From Agrobacterium vaccinii (GTDB taxonomy: Bacteria > Pseudomonadota > Alphaproteobacteria > Rhizobiales > Rhizobiaceae), in assembly GCF_021310995.1 (NCBI RefSeq), contig NZ_CP054150.1, positions 2,046,001 to 2,110,000 of the forward strand: DNA of 64,000 nucleotides, read 5' to 3'. Shown piece by piece: positions 37,275 through 47,874 of the stretch. A program made the translations under genes and the position numbers. The first letter of the stretch is position 1; every line of letters begins with the position of its first letter. The notes beneath the pieces are model-generated. The model was not told the origin of the DNA, searched no databases, and saw only the letters and a list, made by a program, of their open reading frames with translations.

Positions 37275-38660
37275 CATTTCGCGCTTTACCATCAGGTAGA
37301 AGCGGGTCGTTAGCAATATGGCAGCGGCCGACAGACCGACCACGAAGCCGAACCAGACGCCGGGTCCACCGAAGCCCAGCGGAAATGCGGTAATCCAGGC
37401 CAGCGCCAGGCCGATGGGCCAGTAGGAAATCAGTGCCAGGATCATCGGCACCCGTGCGTCTTTGAGGCCCCGCAGCAAACCGGCAGCAACTGCCTGAATG
37501 CCATCCACCAACTGAAATACACCGGCGATAATGACCAGCGTGCTGGCATAGGCCAGCACTTCGCGCGCGCCGGGAAGGTTGGGATCGAGGAACCAGCTTG
37601 CGAGATATTCGGGTGCCAGAGCGAATAGAAGGCCGCCGCAGGCCGCGATGGCACAGGCCACGCCGTAGACCGTGATCGCTGCGCGAACGAGGTTCGGGTA
37701 ATCGTTCTGCCCGTGCGCCACGCCGATCCGCACGGTTGCCGCCTGTGCCAGCCCAAGCGGGATCATAAAGGCAATCGAGGCAAGCTGGAGCGCGATGCCG
37801 TGCGCCGCCAGCTCCAGCGTGCCGATCTGGCCCATGAGAATGGATGCAGCCGAAAACAGCGTCACTTCCGCCAGAATGGTGACGCTGATGGGCAGGCCAA
37901 GGCGGATGACTTCCCACAAGGCGTGGAAATCCGGTCTCCAGAAGCGCACGAACAATTCGTATTTCCGCGTCTCCTCCCGCGTCTGGATATAGACGACAAT
38001 GAAAACAAGGCTGAAAGTGTTGACGATGACGGCGGCGAAAGCAGCGCCGATCATGCCGAAAGCAGGCAAACCGAAGTGTCCGAGCACCAACCCGTAAGCC
38101 AGAAAGCCATTCACGAGCAGCATAGCGATGGTGATGTAGAGAATGATGCCAGCGCGCCCGATGGCGCTGACCAGACCGCGCATGACATAAAACAGAAGCG
38201 CGGGCAGCAGGCCGAACTGGGCGACGGCGAGATACGCTCCCGTCTGCGCGGAGACGGCAGGATTCTGCCCAAGCGCCACGAGAATTTTTTCCGCACTGAG
38301 AAACAGCGGCACCGTCAACAGCCAATAGACACAGGCGACCCACATGCCCATACGCAAGGCACGGCGCGCGCTCGTGGCATCACCCTGCCCATAGGCGTTG
38401 GCAACCATGGGCACGACGGCGACGGAAAATCCCGAGCCGAAAATGAAGACGACGAAGAAAAACTGTCCGGCGAGCACCATCGCAGCCAGCTTTTCAGCGC
38501 CGAGCTGCCCGACGATCACCATATCTGTCGTATGAATGCCAAGCTGCGCCAGTTGCGCACCAATCAGCGGGATTCCCAGCGCAAGCGTCGCGCGCAAATG
38601 CGCACCCCAGGAGTTGGCACCAACCTTTTGGGCGTTCTCAACCGCAACCGACGATAACAT
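37260..38660 (-). CDS. MATE family efflux transporter
   Basis: A 466-aa multidrug and toxin extrusion antiporter with about 12 membrane segments. Seen: GIPLIGAQLAQLGIHTTDMVIVGQLG near the N terminus (NorM-type), GLPISVTILAEVTLFS and PLGLAQAATVRIGVAHGQ. It expels cationic drugs, dyes or flavonoids in exchange for H+ or Na+. GAGGG precedes the ATG at 38660. An intrinsic-terminator-like hairpin and a 14-codon ORF lie directly upstream, suggesting attenuation. Confidence 0.93.
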   Translation of the reverse strand: MLSSVAVENAQKVGANSWGAHLRATLALGIPLIGAQLAQLGIHTTDMVIVGQLGAEKLAAMVLAGQFFFVVFIFGSGFSVAVVPMVANAYGQGDATSARRALRMGMWVACVYWLLTVPLFLSAEKILVALGQNPAVSAQTGAYLAVAQFGLLPALLFYVMRGLVSAIGRAGIILYITIAMLLVNGFLAYGLVLGHFGLPAFGMIGAAFAAVIVNTFSLVFIVVYIQTREETRKYELFVRFWRPDFHALWEVIRLGLPISVTILAEVTLFSAASILMGQIGTLELAAHGIALQLASIAFMIPLGLAQAATVRIGVAHGQNDYPNLVRAAITVYGVACAIAACGGLLFALAPEYLASWFLDPNLPGAREVLAYASTLVIIAGVFQLVDGIQAVAAGLLRGLKDARVPMILALISYWPIGLALAWITAFPLGFGGPGVWFGFVVGLSAAAILLTTRFYLMVKREMQTAR

Positions 38661-38669
38661 GGCATTCCC

Positions 38670-38714
38670 TCAAAAAAACAAAAGCCGCTTCCCTGCAAAC
38701 GAGGAGAGCGGCAT
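38670..38714 (-). CDS. Possible 14-aa leader peptide of the MATE gene
   Basis: An ORF of 14 codons (MPLSSFAGKRLLFF) ends ten bases before the MATE ATG, and its TGA overlaps the MATE Shine-Dalgarno (TGAGGG). The ORF spans the terminator hairpin described next. A weak GAG lies five bases upstream. The location is what makes it a candidate; there is no homology evidence. Confidence 0.35.
   Translation of the reverse strand: MPLSSFAGKRLLFF
38671..38711 (-). terminator. Attenuator-like hairpin in the MATE leader
   Basis: On the minus strand GCCGCT-ct-CCT pairs with AGG-ga-AGCGGC and is followed by TTTTGTTTTTTT, then the ribosome-binding site of the MATE gene. It has all parts of an intrinsic terminator but lies upstream of, not after, a gene. 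The other gene it could serve would have to come from the region 38715-39022, where I see none. Confidence 0.6.
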
Positions 38715-39022
38715 TTTTCTCGATACGATATTTGCACCGACTGCGCAAGAATGTGGCAGACGCACAGATTTCACTCAACGCGGCACACCGCCAGACGGTT
38801 TGCAGCTGTCTTATACTCGAAATAATGAGATGCTATGATGCCGAAAATGTAATTTATATGAATGAAATCAATGGTATATATCGGCACTCACGAATTGTTT
38901 ACGCACAGACGATAAAGCAAAGACTTACGTAACGGAATGATCTCTGGGTGCATGAGGCACGCCATCAAGGCCAACAGGCATGTCTCCATAATCCGGTTTC
39001 CGGCTCCACCTAGAGGTTCAAA
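38715..39022. other. Intergenic between MATE and chemoreceptor
   Basis: About 308 bp that must hold the MATE and chemoreceptor promoters. It is AT-rich around 38810-38890. Short open frames have no ribosome-binding site or recognisable product. Confidence 0.4.
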
Positions 39023-41113
39023 TTGCCTAGAAAATCCAACTTGATGACGCGCATCGTCGTCGCGGCATCCTGTGTCGTCGTTGCCGCCTTTGCGGGTTTT
39101 TCGTTTTACATCGACGGTCTTCAGCGCGATGCGACCAATCACTTCGTCGGAGACAAGATCAACGCCGCTGGCAAGCAATCGGCCCAGAGCATCGCCAACT
39201 GGCTGAATGGTCGCGTCATGATGACCGAAATGGTCGGCGCTTACATGGTCAAAGCAACCGATCAGACGCGTCTGGACCTTGCGCTGCAAAACGATGTGCT
39301 GGCGCGGGAATTCAAGTCCACCTATTTTGGTGATGAAGCCGGTAACTTCACCAACTTCCCGTCGACGACCATGCGTGCGGGGTATGACCCACGTCAGCGC
39401 CCATGGTACCAGGCTGCAGTCAAAGCCAATTCCACCGTGCTGACGGAGCCCTACACGGACGCGACCACGGGCAAACTCGTTGTCAGTGCCGCCCTGCCCG
39501 TCAAGCGAGATGGCAAGCTGGTCGGCGTTGCCGCCAGCGACTTCCTGCTGACGACGCTGGTTTCCATGATCGGCTCCATCGACGCGGGTGATGCGGGCTA
39601 TGCGTTTCTGGTGAACAAGGACGGCAAAATCCTCATCCATCCCGATGAAGCGATGGTCAACAAGACGCTGACCGACCTCTTCCCCGTGGCGACACCGAAG
39701 ATTTCGCAGGCCATGTCGCAAACGCAGATCGGCGGCGTGGATAAGATCACCAGCTTCATTGCCGTTCCCGGTCTTCCCAATGTCGAGTGGTCCGTTGGCC
39801 TCGTCATCGATAGCAAGACGGCCTTCGCCTCCATCGCCAAATTCCGCGTTGCCGCCGTCGTCGCCACCATTCTGGCCGTGGCCGGTATGATCGCGTTTCT
39901 CGCTTTCCTGCTCAACAGCCTGATCGTCAGACCCGTGACGCAGATGACATCGGCCATGGATCAACTGGCCGCTGGCGATCTGGATGCCGCCATTCCCGGC
40001 CAGGAGCGCAAGGACCAGATCGGCTCCATGGCAGCCGCCGTCGCCGTCTTCCGCGCCAATGCGCTGGAACGCCGTCGTCTGGAAGGTGACGCCGAGCAGA
40101 CGCGCAATCTTTCCGAACAGGAACGTGCCGAGCGCGAGCATATCAGCGCCAAGGACGCCGCCGATATTCAGTTCGCGGTAGACTCGCTAGCCAAGGGTCT
40201 CGCCCATCTCTCCGATGGCGATCTGAACTACCGTATCGAAACGCCGTTTGTGTCGCGCATCGACCGTCTGCGTGAAGATTTCAACGGCTCCATCGCCAAG
40301 CTGAACGGCGCGCTGGTCAATGTTGGCCAGAACGCTCACGCCATCGATGCCGGGGCCAGCGAAATTCGCCAGTCTGCCGATGACCTTGCCAAGCGCACAG
40401 AACAACAGGCAGCATCGGTCGAAGAAACTGCCGCCGCACTGGAAGAGATCACCACCACGGTCAAGGACTCGGCCAAGCGCGCCGAGGAAGTCGGTCGTCT
40501 GGTGGAGCGTGCCCGCGCCAATGCCGAACAATCCGGCGTGGTCGTCGGCGATGCCGTCAAGGCTATGGAAGGCATCGAGCAGTCCTCATCCGGCATTTCC
40601 AAGATCATCGGCGTCATCGATGAAATCGCCTTCCAGACCAACCTTCTGGCGCTGAACGCAGGTGTCGAAGCCGCACGTGCCGGTGAAGCCGGCAAGGGTT
40701 TCGCCGTGGTCGCACAGGAGGTCCGTGAGCTTGCCCAGCGTTCCGCGAATGCTGCCAAGGAAATCAAGACCTTGATCAGCGCCTCTACCACACAGGTAGA
40801 AGCGGGCGTATCGCTGGTGGGCAACGCCGGAAAGGCGCTCGAAATCATCGTCGCCGAGGTTCAGGAAATCAACAAGCACATCAACGCCATCGTGCTGTCA
40901 TCCCGTGAACAGTCGACCGGCCTGCAGGAAATCAACACCGCGATCAACACCATCGATCAGGGCACGCAGCAAAACGCCGCCATGGTCGAGGAACAAACCG
41001 CCGCCAGCCACGGCCTTGCCTCCGAAGCTGCCGCGCTCAACACCCTTCTGGCGCAGTTCCAGCTTGGAAATGCCGGTCACCAGAACCGCAACGGCTACCG
41101 CCGCGCGGCCTGA
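39023..41113 (+). CDS. Methyl-accepting chemotaxis protein (dCache type)
   Basis: A 696-aa transmembrane chemoreceptor. First membrane segment at about residues 9-28, periplasmic double-Cache sensor about 35-270 ([40 protein letters not shown]), second membrane segment about 275-300, HAMP, and a cytoplasmic signalling domain with the conserved hairpin [22 protein letters not shown]. The dCache motif with RPWY and the downstream Asp is that of amino-acid or amine sensors. TTG at 39023 has GAGG seven bases upstream; ATG at 39044 is possible. Ligand unknown. Confidence 0.92.
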   Translation: MPRKSNLMTRIVVAASCVVVAAFAGFSFYIDGLQRDATNHFVGDKINAAGKQSAQSIANWLNGRVMMTEMVGAYMVKATDQTRLDLALQNDVLAREFKSTYFGDEAGNFTNFPSTTMRAGYDPRQRPWYQAAVKANSTVLTEPYTDATTGKLVVSAALPVKRDGKLVGVAASDFLLTTLVSMIGSIDAGDAGYAFLVNKDGKILIHPDEAMVNKTLTDLFPVATPKISQAMSQTQIGGVDKITSFIAVPGLPNVEWSVGLVIDSKTAFASIAKFRVAAVVATILAVAGMIAFLAFLLNSLIVRPVTQMTSAMDQLAAGDLDAAIPGQERKDQIGSMAAAVAVFRANALERRRLEGDAEQTRNLSEQERAEREHISAKDAADIQFAVDSLAKGLAHLSDGDLNYRIETPFVSRIDRLREDFNGSIAKLNGALVNVGQNAHAIDAGASEIRQSADDLAKRTEQQAASVEETAAALEEITTTVKDSAKRAEEVGRLVERARANAEQSGVVVGDAVKAMEGIEQSSSGISKIIGVIDEIAFQTNLLALNAGVEAARAGEAGKGFAVVAQEVRELAQRSANAAKEIKTLISASTTQVEAGVSLVGNAGKALEIIVAEVQEINKHINAIVLSSREQSTGLQEINTAINTIDQGTQQNAAMVEEQTAASHGLASEAAALNTLLAQFQLGNAGHQNRNGYRRAA

Positions 41114-41138
41114 TCTGACGACGATGTGAGAAGACGAG

Positions 41139-41169
41139 AGGCGTGACCGGGTAACGGCCACGCCTTTTT
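41139..41169 (+). terminator. Chemoreceptor gene terminator
   Basis: AGGCGTG (41139-41145) pairs with CACGCCT (41159-41165), followed by TTTTT. Confidence 0.8.
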
Positions 41170-41220
41170 GTTGGAGGTATGGCGCGATGGCTATGGAGTG
41201 TCTGGGCAGCACACTGACTA

Positions 41221-41329
41221 CCGTCATCCTAGGGCTTGTCCCAAGGATCTAACCACGCACCCGCGGACTCTCCCCGTCGAGTGCGCAGGAACGGCGGCAG
41301 ATCCTTGGGACAAGCCCAAGGATGACGGC
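41221..41329. repeat. Inverted repeat, CTTGGGACAAGCCCAAGG family, copy 2
   Basis: A 30-bp arm at 41221-41250 is inverted at 41300-41329 with two mismatches. Each arm is nearly palindromic around GGGCTTGTCCC. Same family as 20707-20790; the two copies differ in the outer bases but keep the core and the flanking GTCATCC/GGATGAC. It fills most of a 308-bp gap. Confidence 0.8.
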
Positions 41330-41421
41330 AGTGGGTCTGCACTCTCAAACCGACCTTGTAGCCCCGCCCAAAACCCGACACCTTAACCGAGAGGCAGTTG
41401 TGAGTCGGGATGGAGGACATC

Positions 41422-41904
41422 ATGGTATGGGAAATCGTGTGGCGCGGGGTCGCCATGGGCATTGGAGGAACCATTTTCATGGATGTCTGGGCCATCATCC
41501 TCTACCGCCTGTTCAAGCAACCCGCTGCGAATTGGGGACCGGTAGGCCGCTGGTTCTGGCATTTGCCCAAGGGCACGGTTTTTCATGACAGCATCGCGAA
41601 AGCAGCACCCTACGAGCATGAAGTGGCACTTGGCTGGATATCCCATTACGCCGTTGGCATCATCTACGGCATCCTGCTTGCAATGATAGTACCCGCGGGG
41701 TGGTTTGCCGCACCGACATTTCTTCTGCCGTGGATCGTGGGCATCATCACCGTCGGCGCTGGCTGGTTTCTGCTTCAGCCCGGCCTTGGCATCGGCTGGG
41801 CGGCATCCAAAACACCAAATCCGAACAAGGTGCGAGCCCTGAACCTCGTGGCACACACGATCTTTGCCCTCGGCATGTTTGTGACGGCGCTGATCATTCG
41901 CTGA
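41422..41904 (+). CDS. DUF2938 family membrane protein
   Basis: A 160-aa protein with four predicted membrane segments. IVWRGVAMGIGGTIFMDVWAII at the N terminus, GWISHYAVGIIYGILLA and the ending VAHTIFALGMFVTALI are typical of DUF2938. No function is known. ATG at 41422 has GGAGG six bases upstream, better than ATG at 41410. Alone, and convergent with the metallopeptidase gene. Confidence 0.85.
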   Translation: MVWEIVWRGVAMGIGGTIFMDVWAIILYRLFKQPAANWGPVGRWFWHLPKGTVFHDSIAKAAPYEHEVALGWISHYAVGIIYGILLAMIVPAGWFAAPTFLLPWIVGIITVGAGWFLLQPGLGIGWAASKTPNPNKVRALNLVAHTIFALGMFVTALIIR

Positions 41905-41910
41905 TACGCG

Positions 41911-41937
41911 AAAAAGGGGGCTTACGCCCCCTCCCCC
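41911..41937 (-). terminator. Terminator after the YpfJ metallopeptidase gene
   Basis: AGGGGGC-ttac-GCCCCCT: on the minus strand the loop is followed by TTTTTCGC. It lies between convergent genes. Confidence 0.7.
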
Positions 41938-41954
41938 AAGTCTCGAACGTTCGA

Positions 41955-42854
41955 TCAGATGTCTGCCGAAAACGTATCGCAATCTTCGACGCGACCGCTT
42001 TGGAAACCGCGCTTGAACCACTCTGCGCGTTGTGCGGAAGTACCGTGGTTGAAACTATCCGGCACGACATAGCCCTGCGACTTCTTCTGCAAAGTATCGT
42101 CACCGATCTGGTGGGCTGCATTCAGAGCTTCCTCCAGATCGCCCGCTTCCAGAATACCCTTCTGCTGCGTGGACTTGCCCCAGATACCGGCATAGCAATC
42201 GGCCTGAAGCTCAACCTTGACCGACATCTTGTTGGCCTCCGTCTCGCCCATGGACTGACGCTGGCGGTTGAACTCGGGCAGGACACCGGTCAGGTTCTGA
42301 ACGTGGTGACCGACCTCATGTGCGATAACATAGGCCTGCGCAAAGTCACCCGATGCACCGAAACGCTTGTCGAGTTCGCGGAAGAATTCTGTGTCGAGAT
42401 AGACCTTGCGATCGACCGGGCAATAGAACGGCCCACTGGCCGAAGACGCCGTGCCGCAGGCGGAACGCACCTGTCCACCGAACAACACCAGTGTCGGCTT
42501 CTCATAGGTCTCGTTGGAGGCACTGAAAATCTTGCCCCAGGTATCTTCTGTTTCTGCAAGAACCGTGCGCACGAACGCCGTTGTCTCATCACTGGACTGG
42601 CCCTGCGGCCTGGTGCCCGTGGTCTGTTGAGTGCTGCCGCTATCGCCGGAGATATCGCCGCCGGACAAAAGCGTTAGCGGGTTGATGCCCAAAGCCCAGC
42701 TAATCAGCAGGATGACGACGAGGCCACCGATGCCGATGCCACCGCCGCGACCGCCGGTGGGCAAGCGAAAACCGCCGCCCCCACCCATGCCGCCGGACGA
42801 CATTCCACGTCTGTCTTCAATATTGTCGGATTGGCGACGCCCTCTCCACTGCAT
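41955..42854 (-). CDS. ypfJ: YpfJ-type neutral zinc metallopeptidase
   Basis: A 299-aa membrane-anchored protein. After a Gly-rich N terminus there is one membrane segment (about 42-60), then a peptidase domain with the zinc motif HEVGHH (about 178-183) and a downstream ELQADCYAGIW supplying the third ligand. FNHGTSAQRAEWFKRGF near the end is characteristic. Family members (PF04228) are widespread, and their substrates are unknown. Length is normal. Confidence 0.92.
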   Translation of the reverse strand: MQWRGRRQSDNIEDRRGMSSGGMGGGGGFRLPTGGRGGGIGIGGLVVILLISWALGINPLTLLSGGDISGDSGSTQQTTGTRPQGQSSDETTAFVRTVLAETEDTWGKIFSASNETYEKPTLVLFGGQVRSACGTASSASGPFYCPVDRKVYLDTEFFRELDKRFGASGDFAQAYVIAHEVGHHVQNLTGVLPEFNRQRQSMGETEANKMSVKVELQADCYAGIWGKSTQQKGILEAGDLEEALNAAHQIGDDTLQKKSQGYVVPDSFNHGTSAQRAEWFKRGFQSGRVEDCDTFSADI

Positions 42855-42913
42855 GTCAGTCTCCCCTTACTTGCCATGCTGAAACGCTAAACTCTCCAAA
42901 GCGTTCCGGCACC

Positions 42914-43582
42914 TTAGCTGTTAGCGAAGACGTAGGCTCCGCCCTTTTTCAAGGCGCGCTGGTATGCGGGTCTCGCGCGGATGGTTTCAAGGTAGCGACG
43001 GATCGCCTTGCGGCCTTCCATCCCCTCCGCACGGCTCATGGCCGCCTCCACCGGAAAGCTCATCGCAATGTCTGCACCGGAGAGCTCATGTCCAACGAAA
43101 TAACCAGTCGCCGCGAGCTCGTTGTCCCAATAAGCAGTGTGATCCGCCAGCTGCGGGTCAACCAGCTTGCCCATCACGCCTTTTGAAATCATGCTCGCAA
43201 CGGGCCGCAGGAAAAACGGGACCTGGCCCGGAATGCGCGAAAACAGAAGTTTCAGCAGCAGCGGCGGCATGGCGGAGCCTTCGGAGTAATGAAGCCAGTA
43301 GACATAACGCTGGTGGTCATCCGTTCCCGGCTGCGGGCGAAACGCACCCTTTCCATAGGTATCGATCAGATATTCGATGATGGCGCCGCTTTCGGCGTAA
43401 ATCTTGCCGCCATCTTCGATGACGGGCGACTTGCCAAGCGGGTGCACCGCTTTCAGGCTCTTCGGCGCACGCATGTCCGGCCCGCGTTTATAGGTCTTTA
43501 CCTCATAGTCGAGGCCGAGTTCTTCCAGCAGCCAGAGAATGCGGTGCGCGCGGGAGTTTTCCAGATAATGAACGGTGATCAT
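42914..43582 (-). CDS. Glutathione S-transferase
   Basis: A 222-aa soluble enzyme: N-terminal thioredoxin-fold glutathione site (HYLENSRAHRILWLLEELGLDYEVK, VIEDGGKIYAESGAIIEYL) and C-terminal helical domain (GYFVGHELSGADIAMSFPVEAA). The N-terminal Ser/Tyr needed for thiol activation is likely within YLENSRA. It belongs to the beta/theta-like bacterial group. Monocistronic, in front of carB on the other strand. Physiological substrate unknown. Confidence 0.92.
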   Translation of the reverse strand: MITVHYLENSRAHRILWLLEELGLDYEVKTYKRGPDMRAPKSLKAVHPLGKSPVIEDGGKIYAESGAIIEYLIDTYGKGAFRPQPGTDDHQRYVYWLHYSEGSAMPPLLLKLLFSRIPGQVPFFLRPVASMISKGVMGKLVDPQLADHTAYWDNELAATGYFVGHELSGADIAMSFPVEAAMSRAEGMEGRKAIRRYLETIRARPAYQRALKKGGAYVFANS

Positions 43583-43841
43583 AATGCCCTGTTCTGTGCG
43601 TGTGAAAGCAAACTTAATTCATTCAAATGACTATACGTTTTTGCGACCATAAAGGATCATGTCTGCTATCGCGAATAGCGTGTTCCAAATTTCCTGTCGG
43701 AAACAGAAGATTCGGGGTTCCGTTCACCAAGACATTTGCCTATAAGCCGCTTCTAGCCTGAAAAGATTGGAATTGCGCGCCCGCGGCCGGTGAGTTTCAC
43801 CATGGCCGTTTTTTGCGCAACGAGAAAGCGGAACGAGAGCC

Positions 43842-46800
43842 ATGCCGAAGCGCCAAGATATCAAGTCCATCCTTATCATCGGCGCTGGACCGATTGTCAT
43901 CGGTCAGGCATGCGAGTTCGACTATTCCGGCACGCAGGCCTGCAAGGCGCTGAAGGAAGAGGGCTACCGGGTCATTCTGGTCAACTCCAACCCCGCCACG
44001 ATCATGACAGACCCCGGTCTGGCCGACGCGACCTACGTCGAGCCGATCACGCCTGAAGTCGTTGCCAAGATCATCGCCAAGGAACGTCCCGACGCGCTGC
44101 TGCCCACCATGGGCGGCCAGACGGCGTTGAACACGGCGCTTTCCCTGAAGCGCATGGGTGTGCTGGATCGCTACAATGTCGAGATGATCGGCGCCAAGCC
44201 CGAGGCCATCGACATGGCCGAAGACCGCGCCTTGTTCCGCGAAGCCATGAAGCGCATTGGTCTGGAAACACCTAAGTCGATGCTGGCCAACGCCACCGAC
44301 ATCAAGGATGCAGACCGCAAGACGCATGAAGCAGCCCGCGCCGACCTGAAGGCAAAGCTTTCCGGTGCAGAGCTCGACAAGGCGCTCGACAACCTCGAAA
44401 ACCAGTGGAACCTCGGCGAGACGGACCGCAAGCAGCGCTACATCAGCCACGCCATGGCGATTGCCGCGCAGGCTATTGATGTCGTCGGCCTGCCAGCCAT
44501 CATCCGCCCGTCCTTCACTATGGGCGGCACCGGCGGCGGCATTGCCTACAACCGCTCGGAATTTTTCGAAATCATCGGAGGCGGTCTGGATGCATCGCCC
44601 ACCACCGAAGTGCTGATTGAAGAATCGGTTCTCGGCTGGAAGGAATATGAAATGGAAGTCGTCCGCGACAAGGCGGACAACTGCATCATCATCTGCTCCA
44701 TCGAAAATATCGACCCGATGGGCGTGCACACTGGCGATAGCATCACGGTCGCCCCTGCCCTGACGCTGACGGACAAAGAATACCAGATGATGCGCAATGC
44801 ATCGATCGCCGTCCTTCGCGAAATCGGCGTCGAAACAGGCGGCTCGAACGTGCAGTTCGCCGTCAACCCGAAGGACGGTCGTCTGGTCGTCATCGAAATG
44901 AACCCGCGCGTGTCGCGCTCGTCTGCGCTTGCCTCCAAGGCCACCGGCTTCCCGATTGCCAAGGTCGCCGCCAAGCTCGCCGTCGGTTACACGCTGGACG
45001 AGCTGGACAACGACATCACGGGCGGCGCAACGCCTGCGTCCTTCGAACCGTCCATCGACTACGTCGTCACCAAGATCCCGCGTTTCGCCTTCGAGAAATT
45101 CCCAGGCGCATCGCCAATTCTGACGACCGCCATGAAGTCGGTCGGTGAAGTCATGGCGATTGGCCGTACCTTCGCAGAGTCGCTTCAGAAGGCCCTTCGT
45201 GGTCTGGAAACCGGCCTTACAGGTCTCGATGAGATCGAAATCCCCGGCTACGAAGAGGGCGAAGGCTCCAAGAACGCCATCCGCGCTGCCATCGGCACAC
45301 CGACGCCGGATCGCTTGCGCATGGTTGCGCAGGCCTTGCGCATGGGCATGTCCGAGGCTGAAGTACACGAAAACAGCAAGATCGACCCATGGTTCATCGC
45401 CCAGTTCAAGGCGATCGTGGACATGGAAGCCCGCGTGCGCGAACACGGCCTGCCACAGGACGCTGAAAACCTGCGCTCGCTGAAGGCCATGGGCTTTTCC
45501 GATGCCCGCCTCGCAAGCCTGACCAAGAAGCGCCCGAAGGAAGTGGCGGAACTTCGCAACAGCCTCAATGTTCGCCCGGTCTTCAAGCGCATCGACACCT
45601 GCGCCGCCGAATTCGCCTCGCCCACCGCCTACATGTACTCCACCTATGAGATGCCTTTCGTTGGTCAGCTGCGCTCCGAGGCGCAGGTTTCCGACCGCAA
45701 GAAGGTCGTCATTCTCGGCGGTGGTCCGAACCGTATCGGCCAGGGCATCGAGTTCGACTATTGCTGCTGCCACGCCGCCTTCGCGCTGAAGGATGCTGGC
45801 TTCGAAGCCATCATGATCAACTGCAACCCTGAGACTGTCTCCACCGACTACGACACCTCCGACCGCCTGTACTTCGAGCCGCTGACGGCTGAAGACGTGA
45901 TCGAGATCATGCGTGCCGAGCAGGAAAAGGGCGAGTTGGTCGGCGTCATCGTGCAGTTCGGCGGCCAGACACCGCTGAAGCTGGCCGAAGCGCTCGAAAA
46001 GAACGGCATTCCGATCCTCGGCACAGCGCCTGATATGATCGACCTTGCCGAAGACCGCGACCGTTTCCAGAAGCTTCTGATGAAGCTGGACCTGAACCAG
46101 CCGAACAACGGCATCGCCTATTCCGTCGAGCAGGCCCGTTTGGTCGCCTCCGAAATCGGCTTCCCGCTGGTCGTGCGCCCGTCCTATGTTCTGGGTGGCC
46201 GCGCCATGCAGATCATCCATTCCGAGGGACAGCTCCAGACCTATCTACTGGACACCGTTCCGGGCCTGGTGCCCGAAGACATCAAGCAGCGCTACCCCAA
46301 CGACAAAACCGGCCAGATCAACACGCTGTTGGGCAAGAACCCGCTGCTGTTCGATAGCTACCTGACCAATGCGGTCGAAGTGGACGTCGATGCATTGTGC
46401 GATGGCGAAAATGTCTTCGTGTCCGGCATCATGGAACACATCGAAGAAGCCGGTATTCACTCCGGCGACAGCGCCTGCTCGCTGCCATCCCGCTCGCTGT
46501 CCGAAGAAACGTTGAATGAGCTGGAGCGCCAGACGACGGCCATGGCCAAGGCGTTGAACGTAGGCGGCCTGATGAACGTGCAATATGCCATCAAGGACGG
46601 CACGATTTACGTTCTGGAAGTCAACCCGCGCGCCTCGCGTACCGTGCCGTTCGTCGCCAAGACCATCGGCGCGCCAATTGCCAAGATCGCGGCCCGCATC
46701 ATGACCGGCGAAAAGCTGGATGCGGCGATTGCGGCTTACGGCGCAAAGCCCGATCCACGCAACCTCAAGCATATCGCTGTCAAGGAAGCCGTGTTCCCGT

Positions 46801-47327
46801 TTGCCCGCTTCCCCGGCGTCGATATTCTGCTGGGACCAGAAATGCGCTCCACCGGTGAAGTCATCGGCCTCGACACGGACTTCGCGCTCGCCTTTGCCAA
46901 GGCGCAGCTGGGCGCCAGCGTCGATCTGCCTCGCTCCGGCGCTGTGTTCGTGTCTGTCCGCGATGAAGACAAGGAACGGGTTCTGCCTGCCATCCGCCAT
47001 CTGGTGGAGATCGGCTTCAAGGTTCTGGCAACCGGCGGCACACAGCGCTTCCTCGCTGAACAGGGCATCGATGCCGAAAAGATCAACAAGGTGCAGGAAG
47101 GGCGTCCACACATCGAAGACGCCATCCGCAACCGTCAGGTCCAGCTGGTCATCAACACGACGGACAGCAACAAGGCGATCTCGGACTCGAAATCGCTGCG
47201 CCGCGCGACGCTGATGCAGAAAGTGCCTTATTACACGACGATGTCAGGTGCTGAATCCGCAGCGCTTGCCATAAAGGCGCTCAAAGCCGGCAGCTTGGAC
47301 GTAAGGCCTTTGCAAAGCTACTTTTGA
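43842..47327 (+). CDS. carB: Carbamoyl-phosphate synthase large subunit
   Basis: A 1161-aa synthetase that makes carbamoyl phosphate from bicarbonate, ATP and the ammonia released by CarA. Two homologous ATP-grasp halves are seen ([10 protein letters not shown] in the first; [27 protein letters not shown] in the second), plus a C-terminal allosteric MGS-like domain ([16 protein letters not shown]). It is about 88 residues longer than the E. coli protein because of inserts near residues 160-195 ([19 protein letters not shown]) and 805-835, the rhizobial form. Ends in a strong terminator. Confidence 0.97.
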   Translation: MPKRQDIKSILIIGAGPIVIGQACEFDYSGTQACKALKEEGYRVILVNSNPATIMTDPGLADATYVEPITPEVVAKIIAKERPDALLPTMGGQTALNTALSLKRMGVLDRYNVEMIGAKPEAIDMAEDRALFREAMKRIGLETPKSMLANATDIKDADRKTHEAARADLKAKLSGAELDKALDNLENQWNLGETDRKQRYISHAMAIAAQAIDVVGLPAIIRPSFTMGGTGGGIAYNRSEFFEIIGGGLDASPTTEVLIEESVLGWKEYEMEVVRDKADNCIIICSIENIDPMGVHTGDSITVAPALTLTDKEYQMMRNASIAVLREIGVETGGSNVQFAVNPKDGRLVVIEMNPRVSRSSALASKATGFPIAKVAAKLAVGYTLDELDNDITGGATPASFEPSIDYVVTKIPRFAFEKFPGASPILTTAMKSVGEVMAIGRTFAESLQKALRGLETGLTGLDEIEIPGYEEGEGSKNAIRAAIGTPTPDRLRMVAQALRMGMSEAEVHENSKIDPWFIAQFKAIVDMEARVREHGLPQDAENLRSLKAMGFSDARLASLTKKRPKEVAELRNSLNVRPVFKRIDTCAAEFASPTAYMYSTYEMPFVGQLRSEAQVSDRKKVVILGGGPNRIGQGIEFDYCCCHAAFALKDAGFEAIMINCNPETVSTDYDTSDRLYFEPLTAEDVIEIMRAEQEKGELVGVIVQFGGQTPLKLAEALEKNGIPILGTAPDMIDLAEDRDRFQKLLMKLDLNQPNNGIAYSVEQARLVASEIGFPLVVRPSYVLGGRAMQIIHSEGQLQTYLLDTVPGLVPEDIKQRYPNDKTGQINTLLGKNPLLFDSYLTNAVEVDVDALCDGENVFVSGIMEHIEEAGIHSGDSACSLPSRSLSEETLNELERQTTAMAKALNVGGLMNVQYAIKDGTIYVLEVNPRASRTVPFVAKTIGAPIAKIAARIMTGEKLDAAIAAYGAKPDPRNLKHIAVKEAVFPFARFPGVDILLGPEMRSTGEVIGLDTDFALAFAKAQLGASVDLPRSGAVFVSVRDEDKERVLPAIRHLVEIGFKVLATGGTQRFLAEQGIDAEKINKVQEGRPHIEDAIRNRQVQLVINTTDSNKAISDSKSLRRATLMQKVPYYTTMSGAESAALAIKALKAGSLDVRPLQSYF

Positions 47328-47352
47328 TCCGAGCAGATCATAGAAGGTTCAT

Positions 47353-47386
47353 AAACCGGCCTGCCAACATGCAGGCCGGTTTTGCT
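47353..47386 (+). terminator. carB terminator
   Basis: AAACCGGCCTGC (47353-47364) pairs exactly with GCAGGCCGGTTT (47371-47382), followed by TTGC. Confidence 0.85.
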
Positions 47387-47430
47387 TTATCCAGACTTTA
47401 TCATTCGGCATGGCGAATGGAGGGAAGATG

Positions 47431-47874
47431 ATGGACACAATGGAGATTTTTAACGAGCGGCTGTTCTCAGTCGACCGCGAGACGCTGTTTCAGGCATTTG
47501 CTAATCCGAAGCTGCTGGAACAATGGTGGGGTCCACACGGCTTTACCAATAAGATCACCGCATTCGACTTTCGTCCCGGCGGCACATGGACCATCACCAT
47601 GACAGCCTCGGACGGCACGGATTTCCACAACGTCTTGACGTTTCGCGACATCGTAGCGCCGGAAAGCATCGTGTTCGAGCACCATGAGCCGATGCACGTC
47701 TACACGATGAGCATGAACTTCATCAAAAACCGTGCTGGTACGATTTTGCAATGGCGAATGGTGTTTGAAGCGACGGATGCAAACCTGCATCTGGAGAAAT
47801 TCATCACCGCCGCCAACGAGCAGAATTTCGACCGCCTTGAGGCGGTTTTAAACGAGATAACAACATCAAGCTGA
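47431..47874 (+). CDS. AHSA1/SRPBCC family protein
   Basis: A 147-aa protein of the START-like activator-of-Hsp90-ATPase family. Seen: ERLFSVDRETLFQAFANPKLLEQWWGPHGF, the Trp-Trp-Gly signature, and FDFRPGGTWTITM. These bind hydrophobic small molecules. ATG at 47431 has GGAGGG seven bases upstream; 47428 and 47410 are alternatives. Its 3' end overlaps the convergent UdgX gene by nine bases. Confidence 0.88.
   Translation: MDTMEIFNERLFSVDRETLFQAFANPKLLEQWWGPHGFTNKITAFDFRPGGTWTITMTASDGTDFHNVLTFRDIVAPESIVFEHHEPMHVYTMSMNFIKNRAGTILQWRMVFEATDANLHLEKFITAANEQNFDRLEAVLNEITTSS

Noticed and set aside
43797..46220. 807-codon open frame on the minus strand
   Set aside because: Antisense of carB, rich in His, Arg and Gly as expected from GC-rich codon shadowing.
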